Shown here: one piece after another, positions 7,421 to 13,618 of the stretch | How the letters are laid out: each line of letters opens with the position of its first letter | How positions within the stretch are numbered: position 1 is the first letter of the stretch | NCBI GenBank assembly: GCA_017380475.1 | Contig: JAFODX010000168.1 | Span: 1 to 14,352 of the forward strand | DNA: 14,352 bases | Direction: 5' to 3' | Source of the DNA: Clostridia bacterium | GTDB taxonomy: Bacteria > Bacillota > Clostridia > UBA1381 | Notes under the pieces: model-generated | Told to the model about the DNA's origin: nothing | Databases searched by the model: none | What the model saw: only the letters and a program-made list of their open reading frames with translations | Program-made: the position numbers and the translations under genes

Positions 7421-9190
7421 TTACCAAGTTACTGACATACCCTGCTTCACGTCCAGGACCGGGGCAACCGAGCCTGCGTATACAGGTACTTCATAGCTCA
7501 TATTTACATCTGTAAAGTTTGCAAACAATTTCTCCATTATAACCGCCTGCGACACCGCCCAAGCTATATCGCCTGCATAGAGATGCTGTCCCGGATTTGC
7601 GGGGTTCCATCGCATTTTATAGAGTGTGTTCTGTCTTGCCTGAGGTGCATTGATATAGTTTTCGCTTATCCATTTTGCACCGCCCATAATAGCCGCCTCA
7701 GGTGTTGTCCAACCCTCATTGTATGCTTTTTTTGAACCCGTTCCCACTGCATCACTGTCATATGCTCCTATGCCGAACATATTATACACTCTTGTACCGT
7801 TATATGTAACACCCGTTGCAAGCTGCGATGTTCCGTAACCGGTTTCCAGACATGCGTGTGCTACAAGATAGAGTTCGTTTACCTTGTACTGCCTTGCTGC
7901 AGTTATGAATGTATCTGCTTTACCGCTTAATATACCCTTTCCGTCAAGGAACGCTGCAAGCCGGTCACGGCTTACACCGCTGTAGAACGATAAATCCATA
8001 AACTGGTATTTATATGAACCTTGCGAGAATTCGTTCGGGTCAAGATATATACGTGCACGGTTACGTTCAGCAGGCTTAAGACCCGTTCCGTCGTTATAGG
8101 TAGGCGACGTCTTCATCAGATAGTCAAGCGCCTCGTCAATTGTCATATCATATGCTGTATATATAACACCGCCCGGCGTTACATACTGCGGAATGTTTTC
8201 AGGAACAGTGAATGAGTGTTTTTCCTTTACAGTGATGTCAAAGCTGTCGTATGCTCCGTCACTGCTTTTTGCATATACCGTTACCGTACCGGGAGTTACA
8301 CCCTTTACCATACCGTTCTGTGTAACTGAAACAATTGAGTTATTGGCACTCTGCCATGTGATATGCTTATTTCGTGCGTTCTGAGGCGATACAGCTACGA
8401 ACAACCGCAGTGCTTCGCCCTGTTCTATCTCTGTTTTTTCTTTGTTGAGAATATTTACATTCTCAACACGTATGCTTTCGTTAATTACGTTTACAAAACA
8501 TTTTGCGACCAGACCGCCGTCAGCAGTTGTGCCGACAACTTCTGTCATACCCGTTGCAATGGGCTTTATGTGACCTGTCTGGTCTATCTGGACAATCTTC
8601 GGGTCTTTTGAATACCACTTGACTGCCGTATTTGATGCATTTTCCGGATATATCATCGGAATAACCCGCACGCCCGTATCTGATGTATAGAGATTGATTG
8701 AACTGTTATGAATATAAAACCCTTCAACAGGCTGTATGACCTGCAGATATGCTTTTGCACTCAATCCCGTTGCTTCGTTTCTGACAGTTATTTCAACACT
8801 GCCCGTTTTCTTTGCAAGTATGTTTCCGTCACCGTCTATTTCTGCACATACGGGGTCTGATGATGTGTATGTGAGAGTTCTGTCAGGAAGCGTTATCGGG
8901 TATATTTGTGCATCAAGCTTAAGTGTTGTTATCTCGCCGGTTTTGAGCTTTGCCACATTATCGTGCCACGACAGAACAAGTCCCGAATCAGGTGCTTTTC
9001 CGTCAAAAAATGCAGTCGGGTCGCCCGGGAAACGTGTGACCAGTCCTCCCTGCTCAATACGCTTGTTTACCGTGTCGTTGTGAGTGGTAACCGACAAAAC
9101 AAGGAACAGTGTCACGCCAAAAACAATACCACCGTAAGGTGCTATTTTTATCCAGGGCAGATTCTTTATGCGTTCCCATATCTTTTTCAT
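7421..9190 (-). CDS. Membrane-anchored Ig-like (BIG2) protein with C-terminal endo-beta-N-acetylglucosaminidase domain
   Basis: This 589-residue surface protein probably cleaves the glycan strand of peptidoglycan. A short basic N terminus precedes a single membrane segment (about residues 14-36) with no signal-peptidase or lipobox motif, so it is likely an uncleaved anchor with the rest outside the cell. Three bacterial Ig-like BIG2 repeats follow at about 72-152, 155-238 and 239-322, each with the pattern W/Y-x-S-x-(D/N)-x-x-(I/V)-x-x-I/V, then G-x-(I/V/M) and a late G-T/S-x-x-(V/I). The glucosaminidase (GH73/LytD-like) domain spans about 400-560, with the presumed catalytic Glu449 in AHACLETGYGTSQLA and the family motif YNMFGIGAYD (469-478). 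The RBS AAAGGGA precedes ATG 9190. Its gene lies between gatD and the glycosyltransferase gene, consistent with cell-wall remodelling. The Ig-like repeats may be spacers or may be substrates for the neighbouring glycosyltransferase; the latter is inference. Confidence 0.9.
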   Translation of the reverse strand: MKKIWERIKNLPWIKIAPYGGIVFGVTLFLVLSVTTHNDTVNKRIEQGGLVTRFPGDPTAFFDGKAPDSGLVLSWHDNVAKLKTGEITTLKLDAQIYPITLPDRTLTYTSSDPVCAEIDGDGNILAKKTGSVEITVRNEATGLSAKAYLQVIQPVEGFYIHNSSINLYTSDTGVRVIPMIYPENASNTAVKWYSKDPKIVQIDQTGHIKPIATGMTEVVGTTADGGLVAKCFVNVINESIRVENVNILNKEKTEIEQGEALRLFVAVSPQNARNKHITWQSANNSIVSVTQNGMVKGVTPGTVTVYAKSSDGAYDSFDITVKEKHSFTVPENIPQYVTPGGVIYTAYDMTIDEALDYLMKTSPTYNDGTGLKPAERNRARIYLDPNEFSQGSYKYQFMDLSFYSGVSRDRLAAFLDGKGILSGKADTFITAARQYKVNELYLVAHACLETGYGTSQLATGVTYNGTRVYNMFGIGAYDSDAVGTGSKKAYNEGWTTPEAAIMGGAKWISENYINAPQARQNTLYKMRWNPANPGQHLYAGDIAWAVSQAVIMEKLFANFTDVNMSYEVPVYAGSVAPVLDVKQGMSVTW

Positions 9191-9215
9191 TTCTGTTTCC
9201 CTTTACACAACGACA

Positions 9216-9245
9216 GGGCTGTTGTGACAACAACAACCCCTTTTT
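9216..9245 (+). terminator. Possible + strand terminator-like hairpin in the gatD/glucosaminidase gap
   Basis: GGG-C-TGTTGT (9216-9225), loop GACA, then ACAACA-A-CCC (9230-9239), forms a stem of nine pairs with one C/A mismatch. TTTTT follows at 9241-9245 on the + strand, the direction opposite to the genes. On the - strand mRNA the same stem forms, but no T tract follows it. It could stop antisense transcription or simply be an intergenic mRNA hairpin. Confidence 0.35.
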
Positions 9246-9246
9246 A

Positions 9247-9969
9247 TTACTTTTCGTATCTTTTAACTATAAAATCGTTCGCCTCGTTTTCAAGCTCGTC
9301 CGATAACGGAGCGAGCTTTGCAAACTCCATATACTTTCTTTGTAATGCTTTTTCAAGTATATAATCGCAAAGCTTCGGGTTTTTGGGTAATAACGCACCA
9401 TGAAGATGCGTTGCTATGACATTTTTATAAACGACGCCCTCAGTAAAATCTTCGCAGTTATTGCCACCGCCTGTCAGGACCTTGCCAAGCGGTGTCAGAC
9501 TGCCTGTATTTGTCTTGCCCGAACGATTTTCAAAACCGACTATTTTGCCGTCGAAAATATTCGAATCAAGAACAACATCGCCCGTCATACGCTTTGTGCC
9601 CGGTTCTGTATAAATATCAAGAACTCCGGGGCCCTCAACCGTCTCGTCGGAGAACGTACAGTATTTACCCAGCATATCCATACCCCCGCAGGTAGCGAAT
9701 ATTACTTTCTCTGAATCAACATATGCTTTGAGCTCGTCCTTTTGTTTCAGAAGCAGGTTCATAACCGTTTTTTCTTCACGGTCGCCGCCTCCGCCAAGGA
9801 CTATTATATCAACATCTGCAAAATCCGGTGTGCCGTTTTCTGATGTGTGTGCTTCAACCTCAGCATCTATTCCACGTCTTTGCAGTCTGTGGCACAGACT
9901 CCGGACAGTTGCTTTATCTCCGTAAAGGTTTAATAAGTCGGGGTATAAATGCATTATTTTAACTTTCAT
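9247..9969 (-). CDS. gatD: Lipid II isoglutaminyl synthase, glutaminase subunit GatD
   Basis: This 240-residue cytoplasmic class I (CobB/CobQ-like) glutamine amidotransferase releases ammonia from glutamine and passes it to MurT. Together they convert the alpha-carboxylate of D-Glu in the lipid II stem peptide to D-isoglutamine. The N terminus MKVKIMHLYPDLLNLYGD is characteristic. Numbered from ATG 9969, the nucleophile is C94 in IFATCGGMDMLG and the active-site His is in IATHLHG (H190), matching the spacing known from Staphylococcus aureus GatD. ATG 9969 is preferred over a TTG at 9987 because AAAGGGG (9978-9984) then sits 8 nt upstream. The gene overlaps the end of murT by 11 nt, suggesting translational coupling and equal subunit production. 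Confidence 0.95.
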   Translation of the reverse strand: MKVKIMHLYPDLLNLYGDKATVRSLCHRLQRRGIDAEVEAHTSENGTPDFADVDIIVLGGGGDREEKTVMNLLLKQKDELKAYVDSEKVIFATCGGMDMLGKYCTFSDETVEGPGVLDIYTEPGTKRMTGDVVLDSNIFDGKIVGFENRSGKTNTGSLTPLGKVLTGGGNNCEDFTEGVVYKNVIATHLHGALLPKNPKLCDYILEKALQRKYMEFAKLAPLSDELENEANDFIVKRYEK

Positions 9970-11296
9970 TCTTATATCCCCTTTCAAGCTCTTTTAAAAT
10001 TGCCTCGGTTGAATACATTGCAGTATAGTTTACCATCACATATATTATCTCTGAATCCGTGTCGAGTGCTTTTAAGATGGCATCCTTCATACTGTCGGTC
10101 AGCACATCAACCTCCGTATCATCGTACTTGAACCGCAACGCTGTATCATAACGGCGGACTCCGGTTACTGAAAGTGTGTTTGTGTTTTCGTTACGCAGTT
10201 TCTGGAAATTGACATCCCATATCCACGAAATATCCCTGCCGTCGCCTGCTCCGTCGTTAATAGCAAGAATTACGTCTTTCTTTCTTGAATCGGCATTTAC
10301 CGTAGTTATCGCCTGATTAAAGCCTGCCGGATTTTTTGAAAGGCTGAGCACAACAGGTTTTTTCAGATTGAACTCCTGCATTCTGCCTGACGGCGGCTTG
10401 TATCCCGATAGCAGACGGTCAAAGTTTTCAACCGATTCTCCGGCTGCACATAATGCAGTATATACCGCCGAAAGATTTAAGATATTATAGAAACCTTTAT
10501 AGTTTACAGTATACGCCTCACCGTTTATCGCAAAGCTCATCGGAACACCAAGTTTTACGTTGTTTATTACATAATCAGGGTCAGGACGCTTATAATCACA
10601 ACCGGGGCAGAAGAAATCGCCCAGCTGACTGTAATGATGGTAGTTATACGAAAGTGCACTTCCGCAGACAGGGCAGAATCTGCCTTCCTTTGCGTTGTCT
10701 TCGTCTTCAAGTACTTTTTCTGATACACCGTAATAAAGTGCTTTTACATTTTCCTTTTTGCCGAACTGTGCACATACCGGGTCGTCCGCATTTAAAACAA
10801 GCGTCACACCGTCTGCCATATCAATTGCATCGTTTATAAGCTTCACTGTACCATCAAGCTCACCGTAACGGTCAAGCTGGTCACGGAAAAGGTTTGTTAT
10901 TACCATTACATCAGGTTTTATCTGCCTGAATATAATTCTTGCATATGCCTCGTCTATTTCAAGGCAGGCATAATCTGCATTGATTTTTCCTGATAATGTT
11001 GCAGACTCAATATATGCAGTAACTGCTCCTGAGAGCATATTAGCACCTATACGGTTACATATAACCTTGTAGCCCTTGGCTTCAAGAGCTGAACAAATGA
11101 CGTTATTAGTCGTGGTTTTACCGTTTGTTCCGCAGGTAACAATTATTTTCTTTGCTACTCTTTTATTCATATCGCTTATAAGTGTCGGACAGACTTTAAG
11201 TGCCAGCTCACCCGGTGCTGACGATGTCTGTCTCTTTGTTATTTTTCCGGCAAGAAAGACCATCTTTCCGAGCCAGATTGCCATAAGTCGTCTCAT
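9959..11296 (-). CDS. murT: Lipid II isoglutaminyl synthase, Mur-ligase-like subunit MurT
   Basis: This 445-residue cytoplasmic ATP-dependent subunit activates and amidates the D-Glu of lipid II with ammonia delivered by GatD. The Mur-ligase central domain has the P-loop CGTNGKTTT (about 55-63), the acidic ACLEIDEAY segment (110-118) and the TNLFRDQLDRYGE motif (134-146). A four-Cys zinc ribbon is inserted at C208/C211 and C230/C233, as in characterised MurT proteins. The C-terminal DUF1727 domain holds NDGAGDGRDISWIWD (about 347-361), the region that supplies the Asp completing the GatD catalytic triad. The start has a slightly unusual context: AAAGGAG lies 13 nt before ATG 11296, while an in-frame ATT six bases upstream would have ideal spacing. 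The gene is 27 nt after the clostripain-like gene and overlaps gatD. Confidence 0.95.
   Translation of the reverse strand: MRRLMAIWLGKMVFLAGKITKRQTSSAPGELALKVCPTLISDMNKRVAKKIIVTCGTNGKTTTNNVICSALEAKGYKVICNRIGANMLSGAVTAYIESATLSGKINADYACLEIDEAYARIIFRQIKPDVMVITNLFRDQLDRYGELDGTVKLINDAIDMADGVTLVLNADDPVCAQFGKKENVKALYYGVSEKVLEDEDNAKEGRFCPVCGSALSYNYHHYSQLGDFFCPGCDYKRPDPDYVINNVKLGVPMSFAINGEAYTVNYKGFYNILNLSAVYTALCAAGESVENFDRLLSGYKPPSGRMQEFNLKKPVVLSLSKNPAGFNQAITTVNADSRKKDVILAINDGAGDGRDISWIWDVNFQKLRNENTNTLSVTGVRRYDTALRFKYDDTEVDVLTDSMKDAILKALDTDSEIIYVMVNYTAMYSTEAILKELERGYKNES
9978..9984 (-). promoter_or_regulatory. gatD ribosome binding site inside the end of murT
   Basis: AAAGGGG on the - strand lies 8 nt before ATG 9969 and within the last codons of murT. 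It supports the shorter gatD start over TTG 9987 and implies coupled translation of the two subunits. Confidence 0.7.
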
Positions 11297-11323
11297 ATGA
11301 ATTGTTATGCTCCTTTCAGCCAG

Positions 11324-13222
11324 TTATTTTGAAATCTGCATTTTTCCCTTTATTGCTTTTACGTTTGTAGTTTTACTCTCCGTCTTTTTTCCGTACAGGT
11401 CACATGTTGTATATGATATGAGGTATTCGCCGTCGTCTAAATCCTTTTCTTTTATGTTGAGACCGCCAAAAACAAGGTTTAATTCCTTACCCTCAATATA
11501 CTGGTTTTGTGTACCGCCGTATATTGAATATATCGGCGTTATCGTGTCACCTGAAGACGGGACTTTGTATTTGCGGTCTGATGTACCGTCAAATATTCCT
11601 AAAACCTTGTACGTGTATTTATTCTCGTCCTTTTCGCAAAGTATACGAAGATTCGTGGTCCGTTCATCGTATATTACCGGAATTGAATATATGCTCATAT
11701 CCCCCCACGATGTTACAGGATACGATTCCACAGCTATGCCGTTCATCTTCAGCTGGCTGTTTTTAAGAGTGTTTTCATACGTATTTGTTATGTTACTGTA
11801 GTATACATCATTATCGGTATGCAGTCGCATATATAAACCGTCTTCTTCACTGTATTTGTACAAAGTAACTCCGATGTTTATAAATGTATTATCATTTGAT
11901 GCGGATAACATATATCCGCCTCTGAGGTCGGGTTCTGCGTTCATATAAGCGTCTGAAATCCCGCTGTACTTTTTCCACGCCTCCGTTTCACGGTAATCTG
12001 CCGTCCTTTGTGTTATGGACGTGCTTGCTGTGGATTTGTCAAGATATTCCTTGTATTTTTCACTTTTACAGATTTTTTTATACCTGTTAATTTCCTGCGG
12101 AAGTCTGTTTTTGGGATAGTACACACTCAGACCGCAGGACGATTCATAAAACTCTCCATTAACCTTATATATAACTGCACGTTCTATTGCTTCTGTTATA
12201 TCAGAATCCCTGCTTTGTGATGCTGTTATAACTGCGTTCACAAACGCATCAAGGTCAACGAGATTTGAATAGCCCTCGTAAACAGAGTTTGCACCGAAAC
12301 ACGGTGCGGAATCTATCAGCGCAGTCATTACACGCAGTTTTTCAATATCTTCGCACATTGATACCATACTGTCTGCTGTTGCATCAAATTCTCTGTTGAC
12401 AAACGCCATCTCTGACAAATCAATCAAAGCCATTGACAAAAACATTTCCTGCCCTGCAGATGCCTTTTCCCCGACTCCGTCACATATAACCTGACCTACT
12501 GCTTCGGGGGTCACCGACGGTGTCTCTGATATAGTCTTGAAAAGATTACGGTAATCCCAGCCGTTAAACGGCATAAAATCCTGCGACGCTACCATGTAGT
12601 CTGCATACGGGGCAATCAAAGATGCGGTTTCCATATCAGACATAAAGCCCGAATCAAAACCTATTATATCAAGCTTCGTTCCAGCCTTTTTCAGTGCTGT
12701 TGCTATTTCATCAGGCGTAAGAGGGTCGTTATTATACAAAACATCACGGCCTGCACCGTTAATGATTCCTCCGCCGTCGCCCCAGATTACGCTGATATAT
12801 CTGTCTGCCGGATATTTCTTCACTGTACGGGATATGAAAGATGAATACGTATCGCTTTTGCCCATATTCTCAAGGTCTCTTTCCGATATAAGACGGATAC
12901 CGTTCTTCTGCACGGCATAATCCTGAAGCTTATCAGCTTTTATCCCGTCTGTACTCCAGCCGTTTTCACAACCGCCGACCTCAACCACTACGTTTATGTT
13001 CTGAGGGAGGTCATAGGAGAGTGAGCCCAGCACTTCACTGACACGGTTATATTTTTCCTCTATGCCCGATTCAAGCATATAAATCATAACAGTCCAGCTG
13101 TCGCCCGTTGATTCCTTACGCTTTGTTTCCTTTTCCGAAACGATATCACCGCCGCTGCAGCCGCAGCCTGCCACAAACAGCATAATCCATAGAAGAATAC
13201 CTGCCAATCTGCACTTTTTCAT
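11324..13222 (-). CDS. Clostripain-family (peptidase C11) lipoprotein lacking both catalytic residues; probable pseudopeptidase
   Basis: This 632-residue protein has a signal peptide with lipobox VAGC, lipidated at C20, so it should be anchored on the outer face of the membrane. The C11 fold begins at about residue 43 (SWTVMIYMLESG) and continues through NVVVEVGG (77-84), MGKSDTYSSFI (120-130), YPADRYISVIWGDGGG (137-152), LDIIGFDSGFMSDMETA (184-200) and YADYMVASQDFMPFNGWDY (206-224). Active members read W-x-H-GGG and FDACLM at two of these sites. Here the His position is D149 and the Cys position is G192, while the preceding Asp (D190) is kept. About 250 further residues after the C11 core (from about 380) have no recognisable family. 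AAGGAGGTG at 13229-13237 supports ATG 13222. It is the first gene of the envelope cluster. A non-enzymatic binding or scaffold role is the best inference; catalysis by other residues cannot be excluded. Confidence 0.87.
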   Translation of the reverse strand: MKKCRLAGILLWIMLFVAGCGCSGGDIVSEKETKRKESTGDSWTVMIYMLESGIEEKYNRVSEVLGSLSYDLPQNINVVVEVGGCENGWSTDGIKADKLQDYAVQKNGIRLISERDLENMGKSDTYSSFISRTVKKYPADRYISVIWGDGGGIINGAGRDVLYNNDPLTPDEIATALKKAGTKLDIIGFDSGFMSDMETASLIAPYADYMVASQDFMPFNGWDYRNLFKTISETPSVTPEAVGQVICDGVGEKASAGQEMFLSMALIDLSEMAFVNREFDATADSMVSMCEDIEKLRVMTALIDSAPCFGANSVYEGYSNLVDLDAFVNAVITASQSRDSDITEAIERAVIYKVNGEFYESSCGLSVYYPKNRLPQEINRYKKICKSEKYKEYLDKSTASTSITQRTADYRETEAWKKYSGISDAYMNAEPDLRGGYMLSASNDNTFINIGVTLYKYSEEDGLYMRLHTDNDVYYSNITNTYENTLKNSQLKMNGIAVESYPVTSWGDMSIYSIPVIYDERTTNLRILCEKDENKYTYKVLGIFDGTSDRKYKVPSSGDTITPIYSIYGGTQNQYIEGKELNLVFGGLNIKEKDLDDGEYLISYTTCDLYGKKTESKTTNVKAIKGKMQISK

Positions 13223-13258
13223 CTTTCACACCTCCTTATATGTATTTTAATTTCTTAC

Positions 13259-13305
13259 AAAAAATAAGGGCGATCCGATACCCACAGGGTATCGCATAAC
13301 GCCCT
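13259..13305 (-). terminator. Intrinsic terminator after the ferredoxin gene
   Basis: On the - strand, AGGGCG (13305-13300) pairs with CGCCCT (13272-13267). Inside it CGATACCC pairs with GGGTATCG around a 3-nt loop. The stem is followed by TATTTTTT. The internal loop is slightly asymmetric (5 against 3 nt). The structure separates ferredoxin from the envelope cluster. No convincing promoter lies between it and the next gene, so it may be leaky or act as an attenuator. Confidence 0.88.
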
Positions 13306-13318
13306 ACATGATATTAAA

Positions 13319-13492
13319 TCATTCAGCAACCGGTGCACCAACCGGGCAAGTATCAGCACAAGCGCCACACTCAATGCAAGTATCTGCATCAATTACGTAT
13401 GCTGCATCGCCTTCGGAAATTGCGTCTACCGGACAATCTGCAGCACAAGCGCCGCAGCTTATACATGCATCAACATCAATTTTGTAAGCCAT
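13319..13492 (-). CDS. Clostridial-type 2[4Fe-4S] ferredoxin
   Basis: This is a 57-residue cytoplasmic low-potential electron carrier. Two complete cluster motifs are present: C10-x2-C13-x2-C16-x3-C20-P and C39-x2-C42-x2-C45-x3-C49-P, in the pseudo-symmetric arrangement typical of clostridial ferredoxins of about 55 residues. As in the family, the fourth Cys of each motif is expected to ligate the other cluster. AGGAGGT at 13499-13505 lies six bases before the ATG, and a strong promoter stands at 13536-13564. The gene has its own terminator, so it is probably transcribed alone at a high level. It lies beside ricT, whose product belongs to a complex reported to carry [4Fe-4S] clusters; a functional link is possible, but general anaerobic metabolism is the simpler role. 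Confidence 0.96.
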   Translation of the reverse strand: MAYKIDVDACISCGACAADCPVDAISEGDAAYVIDADTCIECGACADTCPVGAPVAE

Positions 13493-13618
13493 GGTTCTAC
13501 CTCCTGAAGTTTTTTAGACTTTCGTCCTTATTATAATTATATCACTGTTTTACCATAACTTCAAGTATTATTTAAAAATTATTTGTAAATTCAGCAATAT
13601 TTCTTACGGTTTCCGTGC
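13493..13618. other. 126-nt intergenic region between ricT and ferredoxin
   Basis: It holds the ferredoxin RBS and promoter and an A/T-rich stretch upstream of the -35. The only hairpin near the ricT stop is ACGG-AAA-CCGT, four pairs with no T tract, which is too weak to call a terminator. No small reading frame with an RBS is visible. Confidence 0.6.
13536..13564 (-). promoter_or_regulatory. Sigma-A type promoter for the ferredoxin gene
   Basis: On the - strand, TTGAAG (13564-13559) and a perfect TATAAT (13541-13536) are separated by exactly 17 nt. TGA immediately precedes the -10, giving an extended -10. The DNA just upstream of the -35 is almost pure A/T and could act as an UP element. 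This is the best promoter in the window. Confidence 0.88.

Noticed and set aside
8906..9364. 152-codon + strand frame spanning the gatD/glucosaminidase junction
   Set aside because: It overlaps two solid - strand genes, has no RBS, and its composition is aromatic and Ser-rich like other antisense frames here.
9970..9987. TTG start at 9987 for gatD (six extra residues)
   Set aside because: It would place the AAAGGGG ribosome binding site inside the reading frame. ATG 9969 has correct spacing and gives the expected MKVKIMHLYPDLLNLYGD start.
11307..11801. 164-codon hydrophobic open frame on the + strand opposite the clostripain-like gene
   Set aside because: It is antisense to a well-supported gene with signal peptide and RBS. 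Its hydrophobicity comes from the reverse complement of charged codons, and it has no RBS.
13232..13260. Possible promoter (TATAAG) just upstream of the clostripain-like gene
   Set aside because: The -35 would match at only two positions and the transcription start would fall in or after the RBS.
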